Assembly: GCF_901933205.1 (NCBI RefSeq)
Contig: NC_044596.1
Span: forward strand, 6,444,214 to 6,508,213
DNA: 64,000 nt
From: Camarhynchus parvulus
Lineage: Eukaryota; Chordata; Aves; Passeriformes; Thraupidae
Direction: 5' to 3'
Part shown: piece after piece, positions 1 through 11,575 of the stretch
Layout of the letters: each line of letters opens with the position of its first letter
Numbering within the stretch: position 1 is the stretch's first letter
Notes under the pieces: model-generated
Told to the model about the DNA's origin: nothing
Seen by the model: the letters and a program-made list of their open reading frames with translations, nothing else
Database searches by the model: none
Made by a program: the position numbers and the translations under genes

Positions 1-345
1 TGACAGTCCTGCCTGGTGTCCCGGGGAGCTGCCAGCTGGGTGGCACAGCCAGCCCTGCTGCACAGCTGGCCCCGGACCCCTCAGACCTGCAGGGAGGTGC
101 AGGAGCCTGGCTGGGACCCCGTGCCTGAGCTCTGGGTGACACCACAGGATGGCTCAGCTGGGACACTGCGAGATCCAGAACAGTCCAACCCCTCCTGCAG
201 CACTGCTGGGGCAAGGAGGGCTCTGCTCCCGGGCCTGGGGCGTCCACAGCTTCCCTGAGTGAGCAGGAGGGACAGACAGACCTGCTCATCCAGCCCCCTC
301 AGAGCGCTGCTCCTCTGCTGGGGCTGTGCTCAGCCCTGGCTGGGC
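1..345. other. Intergenic, GC-rich, nothing recognised
   Basis: GC-rich sequence without a repeat, exon or RNA gene that I can support. Open frames here lack any coding signature. Confidence 0.5.
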
Positions 346-608
346 TGCACCAATGCAGCTCCACCCTGGCTGCACCAATGCAGCTCCATCCCGGCTCTGA
401 GTGCACCAATGCAGCTCCACCCTGGCTCAGGTGCACCAATGCAGCCCCATCCCGGCTCAGGTGCACCAATGCAGCCCCATCCCGGCTCAGGCGCACCAAT
501 GCAGCTCCATCCCGGCTCAGGTGCACCAATGCAGCTCCATCCCGGCTCAGGTGCACCAATGCAGCTCCATCCTGGCTCAGGTGCACCAATGCAGCTCCAC
601 CCTGGCTG
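346..608. repeat. 30-bp minisatellite, 9 units
   Basis: GCACCAATGCAGC recurs at 346, 371, 401, 431, 461, 491, 521, 551 and 581. The first unit is 25 bp and most later ones exactly 30 bp. The units differ by a few C/T changes. The period is a multiple of three and has no stop codon, so several frames on both strands stay open; these are not genes. Confidence 0.95.
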
Positions 609-3155
609 TGTTGGTGCCATTCCTCTCCTCGGGCTGGAGCTGCCCAGGGCTCTGTTGTGGCAGATTCTCTGTCTCAGCTGTCAGTCAGTCCGTCTGTCTG
701 TCTGTCAGCTGCATGTCTGTGTTTGGAGTCTGCTTTGCAGCCTCGGGGCAGGGGCAGGAGATTTCCCAAGGCAGGGAAGCACATCGCCCCCTGCCCTGCC
801 AAAAGCCTTTTCTGGGAGCTCCACAGGGCTGGGACCTCTCAGGACTTCTCTGCAAGTTTCTCGCTCCCCATCAAACTCCACCACTCCAACAACTGAAGTC
901 AGATCAAGATCAAGCAGCAGCCTGCTCTCAGCCTTGTGCCTCTCCCTGTAATAATTGCTGCTCAGCTCAGAGCTTCAGAGAGGCCTTTGGCTTTACTTTG
1001 ACACAGGCACTGCTGCCTGCTGCCAAAGGCACTGACTGAAATGAAAAACCTTTGATCAAACTCAGCATCACAACTTCTTTTTTGTGTATTAACATAATCT
1101 CTGTGCTGAAATTAATCTGTGGTGTGGCTGCAGTCAGCTGAAGATTATATGCATTAGCATTCAAGAGGATGACTTTTTGAAGCATAGCAGTTCTTACTTT
1201 CCAAGCAGCTCCTATTTTAGGAGTGTATCTCTTTCGCCCTACAAAACATCCTCAGGACAAGTTCAGGAGATATTGGAGAGAAACTGGGTTTGCTTCTTTG
1301 GCTGAAAGCAGCTGTGGGTGCGACCGTGCAGCTGCGGGACTGTGCCATCCTCATCCTCAGGAGGATTTGCTGCCAGCCCGGTGATGCTGCAGGCTCAGCC
1401 CCAGGTGGGCAGGCACACCTGGCAGCTCAGGTGTTTCCTTCCACGGGGTTTCAGCTGGAAAAGCATCCCTGATTTATCCTGTGAAGATCAAACCTCTCAT
1501 GGGGCTCCCACCCTGCACTGCTCTGCTTTCCCTTCATGGTGTCACTCCTGTCAGGAGCATTCAGCTGCTTTTGCAATGAGAAATTGAATTATTAGGAGGA
1601 AAAATATCAGCTATACATAAAACACAGGAACACAATTAATTTTGAGCCTTTTGTTGCCTCTTTAGCTAACAAAACAAGCAAAATCTGTATTCAAAAGGAC
1701 AGGACTTTCCAACAGATTTATTAACAGAGATTGTAACTGACAACTGATGCCATTAGCAAGAATATATATCTCTTATTTAACGTATTTCCATCCTGAAAGT
1801 AAAATCTCCGTTCTATAAGTCAATTAATATACAGTTCATTAAACTAGAAACAACTATATAATTAGGAAACAACAACAATTCATTAGTCTTAATGGGATTT
1901 AATAAAGTTCCTAAGCAAGGATTCTTCTGAGAATTAATTGCAACATATTAGTCAGGGAGAAGTCCTGTTCCTCACTCTGTGTCTGTGTTATAAATGTTTG
2001 AATCACCGGAGCCTGGGGATGGGAATCCCATCCCATGGCCTGGCTGGGCCTTTACCACCATCCCCAGGAAGCTCCAGGTCTCAGTGCAGCAGAAGTGAAA
2101 ATGAGAATATCTGAGTTTCATGGTCCTTACCAAGATCCATTTTTCACCAGGGATTTTCATCCAGACCTATGGTTTCATTCCTTTTTAGCCATTTTCTTAT
2201 CAATTAAACAGCAGCTTTTGGCTGGCACCAATTGAATTTTCAAGCAATACCTGCCACAGTATGGGGAATAAAAGGAGAAAGATGTGTTATTTTTAATGCA
2301 GATGGTTTCAATTCAGACGTATTTGATCAAATGGAAGTGACAATTAAATTATAAATGAATCAAGTGACAGGGTCAGCGATGTGACAAATGGCACTGTCAT
2401 TGTCACTGTCACAAGTAAGTGAGCCACTTTTTAAAAATGAAATGAGAATTTCAAGCATTAGCTGGTGCTGGCTATCAAAAATCAGGGGCAAGGGTTTTTA
2501 GGAGACAGGAATTACTGTGGCCACGTTTCCCACACAAGAGCAGGAAGGGGCATTGATGTCAGTGCTGCGGCACAGGAGCTGTGACACCTGGGGACAGGAG
2601 CTCCTGCTGCCCTGGGCTGCCAGGGCAGGGAGCAGGGACAGCTCTGGCTCTGTGTCCTGCCAGACTCCTTGAGCACAGCCCTGGGCACATCCCAGCCCTG
2701 CACAATTTTAACATGCTCTGTGAAATCCTGGGAGATCACATGTATCTGTATCTCCATCCGCCCCTCCTGCTTGGTTCGGGGTTTATTTATTTATTTTACC
2801 TTTCTGCTGCCACGTCACTGAGCTGAAAAGATTAATAAAGAATGATTAAGGGCTGCAGAGAATATTTTACAGTGATAGACTTAAGGAGCTCAGTCTGTTT
2901 ATCTTATCAAAAAGAACCTTGTAACTTAATTTCTATGGTTAAGTGCCTGCACAGGGAGGGAGCTCCAGGTCCTTTTTCTTCAGAGAAAGGCACAAAAAGA
3001 CCTAATAGATTTAAGTTGAAGCCAGGAAAATCCAATTAACAAGGTGGAAATTTTGAACTTTGAGGATCATTAGCTGCTGGGAAAATGTGGCCGTGCACTC
3101 CCAGCTGGGGATGTCCTCAGATCCAGATCTGATCGTGTCTGGAGCGACCTGCTCT
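609..3155. other. Intergenic; contains an AT-rich candidate regulatory block
   Basis: From 609 to about 1000 the DNA is GC-rich, with a short (TCTG)n run near 690-705. From about 1560 to 1970 and 2240 to 2460 it is AT-rich, non-repetitive and full of TTAAT/ATTAAT motifs. No exon or RNA gene is supported. Confidence 0.5.
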
Positions 3156-3249
3156 ATGTCACAGGCAGTGATCCCTCTGATGTCACAGGCACTGATCCCT
3201 GTGATGTCACAGGCACTGATCCCTCTGATGTCACAGGCACTGATCCCTG
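3156..3249. repeat. 24-bp tandem repeat, 4 units
   Basis: ATGTCACAGGCACTGATCCC recurs at 3156, 3180, 3204 and 3228 with one or two substitutions. The motif contains TGTCAC. A (CAG)6 run lies 70 bp downstream at 3321-3338. Confidence 0.95.
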
Positions 3250-6200
3250 GGCTCCCTCTCTGTGCCTGCAGAGCTCAGCCCCTGCAGCAGGGTGTGCCTG
3301 GCAGCTGTTGGGCAGATGTGCAGCAGCAGCAGCAGCAGAGCCCTTTCCCTGCCTGGGGCTGCAGGGGGATCCTGTTCTCCCTCTCCTGTGAAGCCATTCA
3401 GGGACTGTGACCCTTAACAAGAACCTGCCAAGGCTCAGCCTGGGCACAGAAATGGAGGGAACTGGGTCTGCAATCACTGGCTGGAAAACCAGGATAAAGG
3501 AGGGATGCTCAGGGGTGCAAGGGCCAAACCGGGCTGTGCTGTCCACCAGGGAACGTGCTGAACACTACAGGCTTGTTTGTGAGTGATAATGCATAATTTT
3601 TGCAACAGCCAGCCTACAGTAACAGGCTTGGCAAAGTATTTATCAATTGGAGCCAGAGCAGGAGGTTGCCATGGAGATGGGAAGCAGCTGGGTGATATTT
3701 TTCAGTTCTGCAAATGTATTGGTACAAAACACAAATGGGGAAGGCAAAGGAGCCACGTTGTCTTTGAAGAAGTAAAACGTTTGGGTTTAGGCTGTCACAC
3801 AGAGGGGAAATTGTTCCCTTGGACTGTGGGGGCTCAGATGAACCCCATTAAATGTGAGCCCCCAGCTGAGCTCTGCAGAGCAGGATGGAAACCTGGAGGG
3901 GACCTGGGGTCCTGCAATTCCCACTGAAGTCACTGAGTCAGAAATAAAAGCTGAACATTTCCTGTGGCTGCAGACCTGTGTAAATCCAAGGTCACCAGAA
4001 CCACTTCTGTGGCTGCTCCTTATCGTTTCAGGGAGATAAAAAAGAGCAATTAAGTTTGGGCTGGCTATTTGGCACATGAGCATTAATCTTCAATGAAATC
4101 AGGAGGTGTTTGTTTTTGTGTAAGCTCAGCTAACGTTTCACTTTATTAGTAACCAGCAGAAGCCATAATTACTCTTCTGTTTGACAGAATTTCAGGGTGA
4201 TTTTATTGACAGCTCCCATGTTATTTATGCACACAAGTCATTTACTTAAGTGAAACTTTAAGATCAAGTATTTATTCAGCTTCCCTAATTCCCATCCCTT
4301 CCTACCCAGGAAGTGGCTTTGGGTGATCTCCTTTAAAAGTCTGAGCATTAATCCAAAAATTGTACTTAAAACATCTGGGATTTTGTGTGAAAAATATAAA
4401 AATAATGAATTCAAGTTTTTTCACCCCAGCATGGACACGACCCCCTCCTGCAGCAGGGGCTGCTGCATCACTGCACACCCCAGGTCCCCCCCAGATGCCA
4501 ACACTTTGGCACTGCAACTCCTCAGGAAGACTCCAGGACTTAATGTTCTGAGAAAAAAATCCATTTTTGGCTTGTTATTTGACTGTAATGGATGTAGCTA
4601 CAAAATACCGTCATTTTCAGATATTAATTTCGTTAATAACTTTATAAACTTTGAAAGGATTTGAAAAGATTTTTGGGAAATAAAGCCAGAATTCCTCCTT
4701 TTTTTGAACTGCATTGGGATGAGCTGGGAAGTGTTTCCTGAGCCTGGGGAAGGAGAGATTGGCTGTGCTGCTGCCGGACTGGTTTGGTTCCTGCACTCGT
4801 CTGGAGCCTGGCCCTGATTTATTATTCTGTTCACTGAAGTGCTGGTACCGTGCTAAAGTGACCTGCACTTGCTGTTTATTCAGCAACACAAAGGACATTT
4901 TATGGTTTATCATACAAAAAGAATAAATCTGAGATCCATGAGGAGGGCCCAGACTTAGGGCTGGATAAAGTGATGGGCTGCACAGATTGCATTTGGCATT
5001 CAGGGCTACTTCAGCACTTAATGGCTCAGCTTTAATGCTTCTGATTTCTTTTTATTAAAAAGTATCCCACAAGACCATGGCATTTATTACAGGGCTGTGT
5101 TGGGGGCATGCAAGGCATTTCTAAGCTCATGGCAACACTCAGTGTTAAATATTCATAACTGCAGCCAGCATTCGCTGTTGATAAGGACATTGATTTTCTT
5201 TGGAAGCACCGGAATTATTTGTGGCCCTCGGTGTCTGCTGTGGTGGTTATGCATAAACTTTGGGGAAATATTGAACATCCTGCCTGCTTTTGGGTTTATA
5301 TCCTCCTGCAGCAGGGAAATGAAGCCCCACGGAGACTGAAATGCAGCTCCTCAGGCTGGGGCACAGCAGCAGAGCAGCAGGGGGAACTCTGGGTTCTATG
5401 CCTCTCCTTGTGCCCATAAATCCATAAAGGATTTATTTATCAGATCTGGAGCATCTTGCACTGACATGGGGAGCACTTTGAGACAGAACAGGGCCCACAG
5501 AGCCGTGTCCTGTGCAGGATGGGAGCTCGCATCTCCCTTTGGCTGCACAGAAATTAGGGAATCAGGGCTCTTGTGGGTTTGGAGTTTTGTGGTGTGATTT
5601 TGGAGTGACAAGTGGTGTGAGCAGATCACTGGGCGCTTCTGTGGGTATTTCTCACTCAGGATTTAATGCATGGAAGTGGGGGCTCAGCTCAGGGTGTGTG
5701 GACAGAAATACTCCGCAGTCCAACAGTAACTCACATCCCCTGTGCCATTTCCCTCCTGATGCTGCAGCTGTTCCAGATATGCAAGAGCTTTTTATGGAAG
5801 TTCTTCCTTCCTGGTTATTTCAAGTTCCAGCAGAGAAAGACACTCCTCACTGTGGGGAATGTCATCTCTGCTGCTCGTTCTGCTCCAAGGCCTCTCAGCA
5901 CTCCCTTCCTGCTCTCAGGACAGGGTTTGCCTGAATTCCCCCTCTTGGTTCCATTGTCAGGAACTGCTGGATTCACACATTGCATGGGAAAACGCATGGG
6001 AGAATTTCTGTCCTATTGCTCAAACAAGTTTAAGATTTAGTTCAATTAATTTGTGGTGTTTTTTTCTTACTTGCATTGAACATTTTGTCCCAACTCAGCT
6101 CGTAGAAAACATGTAATTTTCAATTTAAAGTAGGGAAGGTGTTGAATTCCTCAGCCATTTTAAACAGAAACATCTGACACTAAAGAGACAATTGAAAAAC

Positions 6201-7309
6201 TCACATTTGCTTTGTACAGAGTATAATTAGGCAGATCCTGGAAAAATCTAACAGCAGTTTCCTTCAAAATTGGGAGAGTAATTTGAGTCTTTCTATCTAC
6301 AGACTGCATTTCTATATTGTCAATATATCTGAGTTGGTGTTGCAACTGGCAAAACAAGCAGGGGATGTGTAACAGAAAAATTACTGATCTTATTCCTAAA
6401 ATGAACACTGTGGCACTTCTCCTCGATGTTTGTGTCTGAGCTGTGGCGGGCTGGAGAGGACGTGCAGGGTCTCAGTGTGATCACAGCCCTCTCCCAGAGA
6501 CAGAAACCCAGCGTGCTCCAAGGAGCCCTGAAACAGAAACCGCCAAATGAAGCAGTGGGTGTGTAAAGTGTACAGCGTGCATAGTCTGACCCACCTGAGG
6601 CGTGGTGTGAAGCTCTGGTTTCACTGAGGGGGCAGAACTTTTTGTGTGTTGTATCTACAGAGGTTTGAAATTCCATTGGGAAATTGTTGGGGTGTTGTAG
6701 ATATTTTTTTAAAGAGGACTTTTGAGTAACAGCTGATCTTCGGGCACACATGGGGCCAGTACATAGAATTTACACAAATATTCTCATCCCTAAACCTGGC
6801 AGTGCTTTAAGGTGTGGAATCCTTGCTCTCCTGAGCACTGCAGTGCAATGTTTGTGCTCTTGCCTGTGTTATTTATAATGTTATAATACTTCAGTTCCAA
6901 CTGTTTTCAATGAATTTTGCTTAAATGCCAACTAATTAATAATTTCAGGTGCACCATAGAGAAAAATTTAATGACTTTTTTCCCTGATGTTGAGCTGGTT
7001 TTCTGGAACCATAATCTCTAATATATTTTGTAAATCTCTCGTATCTAATCAGCTCGTTGGTAAATTAATACAGAATTACAACTCATTAGCAAATGATGCA
7101 TTGATGTCTGGTAATTCCCTGCTTTCTTATTTGGAAGGAAGTAGGTTATGCTGTTATAGAGGCAGTGCATTCAGTTTCAAGGCTTTTCTATCACAGGCAT
7201 TAAGTGCTTTTTAAAAGATGTGTTAATTAGGAGATTACCCCATCAGCCCTGGAGCTGCTGGAATTATGGCCCCGTTCTGCCTGCCCAGCCCTGGAGGAGG
7301 CTTTTCCCA
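3250..7309. other. Intergenic, mixed composition, no gene
   Basis: No repeat family is recognised apart from (CAG)6 at 3321-3338. AT-rich, repeat-free blocks occur at about 4080-4420, 4560-4700 and 6890-7230. The last is the most likely to be a conserved element. No coding exon is supported. Confidence 0.5.
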
Positions 7310-7394
7310 GGGATGGGATGGGATGGGATGGGATGGGATGGGATGGGATGGGATGGGATGGGATGGGATGGGATGGGATGAGATGGGATGGGAT
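7310..7394. repeat. (GGGAT)17 pentamer tract
   Basis: Seventeen consecutive GGGAT units, with one changed to GAGAT at 7380. Runs of three G separated by two bases make the + strand strongly G-quadruplex-prone. It abuts a minisatellite whose unit contains ATGGGATG. Confidence 0.95.
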
Positions 7395-7521
7395 GAGGTT
7401 TTTCCCTGGGATGGGATAAGCTTTTTCCCAGAATGGGATGAGGTTTTCCCAGCAATGGGATGAGGTTTTCCCAGCAATGGGATGAGCCTTTTCCCAGGAA
7501 TGGGATGAGGTTTTTCCCTGG
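7389..7521. repeat. 22-23-bp minisatellite, about 6 units
   Basis: ATGGGATGAGG followed by a TTTTCCC block recurs at 7389, 7411, 7433, 7455, 7477 and 7500. The first unit overlaps the end of the GGGAT tract, which suggests the pentamer expanded from inside a minisatellite unit. Confidence 0.9.
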
Positions 7522-8571
7522 CTGGGAGCATTTCCAGCCCCTGAGAGCAGAGGGCACAAGCAGAGAGATCTCAGGAGGCTCTGGAGTCACTGCAGGTGTA
7601 GGACACAGGGACTCTTGTCAACCTCAGAAATATCAGCTGCAGAGATGAGCTTTTGTCACCCTGATTTTTTAAGATTTTCTGAGCCTTCTGATGTTGACAT
7701 TCTTGTAGCAAACTTTCTCCCACACTTTCTGTAAATAACGTATTGTTTTGCATTCTTTTATGGAGGAGGAGAAATTTGATGGACTGTTGGTTTGTCCAGT
7801 GTCATCGGAGAGGTGGCACGGTCACCCTCCAATCCAGGGTCACTTTTGGAAAATGATAAATGTTGGAGTCAGAAAAGAAACTTCCCTTTTTTCACCTTGA
7901 GAGCAGTGGTGTGTGCACTTGTGTTGTTTCGTGTCCTACAGTGACAACCTTTGAGGTTCCTTCCAGCCCAACCCCACTCTGTGAATAAACCTGGGGAGAT
8001 TGGTTTTGATCTACCAGAAAAGATTCAATTTTGAATCTGATCACATCAGCACATCAATATTACATGCACACATCAAAGGAGTAAAAGTCTATTCTTAAGT
8101 GTTCCAGTTTACCCCCTTTTGTTTCTTTAAGTTGAGCAGTATTTTCCAATCTCTGCTCAGCCTGATGGATGCAGCTCAGCCAGCAAAGAGACACCCATTT
8201 TTATTTCATGCCATATCAGTACAGAGATAAACAACAGAAAAACCTCCTGTCTGGTGCTACTTATCACCACAAGTTCAAAGCCAGCTCCATTTGTGCAGGA
8301 TCAACTTATCCCATCATGCAATTTATCCTTGACAGGAGAGAGGCTGATTATGGGAGGTAGAAATGCCCTTGAGACAAGTAAATTTAATGAACTTTGTAAC
8401 AGACTGCAGGAATAGCAACCAAATTATTAAGAATATGACACAAGAAACAGTTAATTAAGGCTGTCCATCCATCTCCCCCTGCTCAGATGATCTCTGCTCT
8501 GTGGATTTGTGTCCATCCAGGCAAAGCTGCCTTCAGCAGAGCCCAGAGCCCTGGCAGCCCCTGGGCAGGAG
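7522..8571. other. Intergenic with a probable CR1 tail remnant
   Basis: Mid-GC sequence without a gene. At about 7937-7987 the string CAACCTTTGAGGTTCCTTCC, followed by CAGCCCAACCCCA and CTCTGTGAA, resembles a + strand CR1 3' end, but it is short and degenerate. Confidence 0.45.
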
Positions 8572-8722
8572 TGTGACGGTGCTCACAGGGGTTTTCAGGT
8601 GAGGGAAGAGACGAGGATCTGACTCCATGTTTCAGAAGGCTGATTTATTATTGTGTGATATATATTACATTAAAACTGTACTAAAAGAATGGAAGGAAAG
8701 GTTTTCAGAAGGCCGGCTATGA
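8572..8722 (-). mobile_element. Truncated ERV LTR, 3' part, same family as 35265
   Basis: Read on the minus strand this is the 3' part of the LTR at 35265-35648. Shared blocks include CATGGAGTCAGATCCTCGTC, AATAAATCAGCC, TAATATATATCA and CTTTTAGTA, and the end GTCACA. The + strand therefore starts TGTGACGG at 8572. The polyadenylation signal is TTTATT at 8644-8649 on the + strand. The 5' half of the LTR is missing. No internal retroviral sequence is present. Confidence 0.85.
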
Positions 8723-8763
8723 GCCCACACCCAGGGCACCCCCCATCCCTGCAGTGGTCACAG

Positions 8764-8880
8764 GGCTGTGGATGTGGCCCTTGAGGACAGGTTTAGTGGT
8801 GAGCAGGGCGCTGCGGCTGCACTGACGGTTGATGACCTGAAAGGTCATTTCCAACCTTAGCAGTTCCATGATCCTCAGTG
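8764..8880 (+). mobile_element. CR1 LINE 3'-end fragment
   Basis: The order GATGTGGCCCTTGAGGACAG, GTTTAGTGGTGAGCAGG, GGTTGATGACCTGAAAGGTC, TTTCCAACCTTA and TTCCATGAT matches the sense-strand CR1 3' end, ending in one degenerate tail unit. It lies about 40 bp from the truncated LTR. Confidence 0.8.
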
Positions 8881-9520
8881 AAAGCCTCTCCTGCTTGCAC
8901 ATGGTGATTAACGAGGCCCAGCAGCCATCCCACTTTAAAACCCCTTCTGTCAAATAAAGCCCCCGCTGTCCCCTCACTCCTCATTTCATTTCAATCCACT
9001 CCCCCTCCTATTTCTATAATGTGAGCTGTCAGAAGCACTCTCTGCTGCTCTGGGTCTGTGTCACATTTGCTGACAGCCCCAGAGAGAAGGATCCGGGCCT
9101 GGCACCTCAGGAAATGTCACGGGGAGGTGCCAGTGTCACCGGGTGGCACCGGGGGTGGCCGGGCTGGGGCTCGGGGCAGCAGGGCCAGCACGTGTCCCTG
9201 TCACGGGGAGCAGCTGCTGGCCCTGCTCCTCCAGGGCAGCTCAGATTTCCTGCTGGGAAGCAGCTCCCCCAGCAGAGCTGCACATCAAACCAAAGCCAGG
9301 CAAAGCAAAGCCAGGCAGAGCCACCCCAGGGAAAGGGGCCAGCACCCAGCAGCTCCCACGGAGCCATTTCATCATGGGGGAACCCAGGCTGCTCCCCAAG
9401 GGTTACACAAAATAAAGGAGATTTTCTACATGGGAGCATTTCCCAGGCCAGCCCAGCCACTCCTGCTCTGCCCAGGCAGCTCCTGCACCTCTGTGCCAGA
9501 GCCCCTCCTTTGCTCCTGCT
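8881..9520. other. Intergenic, GC-rich, no gene
   Basis: Contains short direct repeats of a CAAAGCCAGGCA motif near 9290-9320. The open frames have no coding signature. Confidence 0.45.
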
Positions 9521-9810
9521 GGCACACCCAAGGGTGGCACAGCCAGGTGTGAGCAGTCCTGGGCACACCCAAGGGTGGCACAAACAGGTGTGAGCAGCCC
9601 TGGGCACACCCAAGGGTGGTACAAACAGGTGTGAGCAGTCCTGGGCACAACCAGGGGGGCACAAACAGGTGTGAACCCTGGGCACACCCAAGGGTGACAC
9701 AGCCAGGTGTGAACCCTGGGCACACCCAAGGGTGACACAGCCAGGTGTGAGCAGCCCTGGGCACAGCCAGGTGTGAGCCCTGGGCACACCCAAGGGTGGC
9801 ACAAACAGGT
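9521..9810. repeat. About 41-bp minisatellite, 8 irregular units
   Basis: GGCACACCCAAGGGTGGCAC followed by A(A/G)(A/C)CAGGTGTGA recurs eight times, with units of 41-42 bp and shortened versions of about 34 bp. Overlapping frames on the minus strand (up to 231 codons) are produced by the array. Confidence 0.9.
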
Positions 9811-11369
9811 GATTTCGTGTTCCCAGAGCTCAGGATCAGCAGAAAGCCAAGGAGGAACAGGCATGACCCAACTGAAATCTCCTCCTGGGTCTGAACGGCT
9901 GCCCAGACACTTCTCCCTAAGCCCCAACTGTCCAGTTTTAACTGGTTGTTGTTTTGCTGGTTGGAGGCTGTTCAGGTGTAGCAGGCAAACTCCTGACCTC
10001 CAAAAGAGCCCAGAGTGGGGAAATTAAACAGATTCATGTGCCTGCTATTTTAGCCTCATGGTGGGTGGGATTTTTGGCTGCCAAAGCCCTTCTCTGTGAA
10101 TGTGAGACATCAAGGCCATGGATATTTCAACACACATTTGATCAGCAGTGCAAACAGAGACTTAGCACGAGGTGTTTTGCATAAAGAACTTTAATGCATT
10201 CACTCCTGCAGTTATTTTTAGCTCCCAAGTGCAGTCATGTGGACGCTGATCCTCTTGCGCTGCCCCAGCAGATTGCAGACATATGTTGGAGTGAATGTGG
10301 CGGGGAAAGCATGGCTGAGACAGGCAGAAATCCCCCTAAGATCAATTCCTGACAGCTCCTTACCAAACCTGAGCTCGTGGGACGGGGAAGGAGAAGGGTG
10401 GAGGGGTTTCCATCCTGCCGGGCACGGCCAGAGCGGATTTGGGTTTGTGGGATGGGGTTAACATTCCTGCAGCTACATGAAATGGGAAGAAAAACAAACA
10501 ATAAAAGAAAAAAACCTGACATAGTGAAGCCAAGGAGAGGAAGACACAAATCCACTCAAATCCACAGCAACAAACTCATTCCAAGTGCTTGTACTGAACA
10601 CAAGGAAGAAATGATCCAGATTAGGCTGCTGTTGTAATGGCCATAAAACAGGGTGAATGAGGTCAGCTTTCATTTTAATGTAAATTGGTTTAAACTCTGT
10701 AATAAATCTGATCTCAAAACCCAGTCATAAATACCCACACTCATACAGTACCTTTGGCAATATAAAACAAATAACTTTAATCTCTGTGTGTGTTTGAGAG
10801 CAAAGCAGCTGGGAGACAAAAACCCTTGCACCGAAGGGAACACTTGTTCCAACCAACATTTCTAATTCTGCGGCTAGATAAGAAATTACTTTAAAATGCC
10901 CCATATCAACTCAACCATGTTCAAAAGGGTTTGGAGATGTGAGAAAACCAAAAATCCTTATGAATGGTTTTTCTCTCATGAGCAGTTCTGGTTTTTTATC
11001 CTTGATAAAACAGGGAGAGTTGGTACATGAAGGGTCCTGCTCTCCTGAGCAAGGACCAGCATTCACAGGGGCAGGTCTGATGAGTTTTAATTATCCCGTT
11101 TCCTATTCATGCTTTGATGAACTCTGTTTATTGAAACTCTGCTTATTGAGCTCCATTTATTGATACCAGCACTCCAGGCTGGTGCTGCCTCTTCAAAGAG
11201 GAGCCAGGATCTGCTCATCAGCTGAGCAAATCAAAGGCTCCTGGTTGTGCTCCCTGGAGCAAGGCAGATTCCAGACTGCAGGCATGGGAATGGAGAGATC
11301 ACCCCTGGGGGAAGCCAGAGACACAAAAAGACAGATTGGATTCAGGAAGAAAGTTCAAGGAGAAAAAAA

Positions 11370-11575
11370 ATCTATATTTTTATAGAGATAAATATAATAA
11401 AATCAATATAAATATTACAATAAATTAATAGAATAGTATAAAATTTATAATAAATTAATATAATATTATAATTTTATTATATTTATAATAAAACATAAAT
11501 ATAATATAATATATAAATAAAACTATAAATCTATATTTTTATTCATCTATAATTCTGTTATAATGTAGGAAAAAT
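11370..11575. repeat. AT-rich low-complexity island
   Basis: About 200 bp of almost pure A/T made of irregular TATAAT, AATATAAT and TTTATTAT strings. It stands out from mid-GC flanks. It could act as a DNA-unwinding or matrix-attachment region, but nothing in the sequence proves this. Confidence 0.85.

Noticed and set aside
299..1039. Repetitive frames on both strands near the left end
   Set aside because: Products of the 30-bp minisatellite; a period divisible by three keeps frames open.
9107..9927. Minus-strand frames of 112-231 codons with repeated Cys/Val/Pro segments that could resemble a cysteine-rich secreted protein
   Set aside because: The repeated peptide is the 41-bp minisatellite read in three frames. 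There is no signal peptide or splice context.
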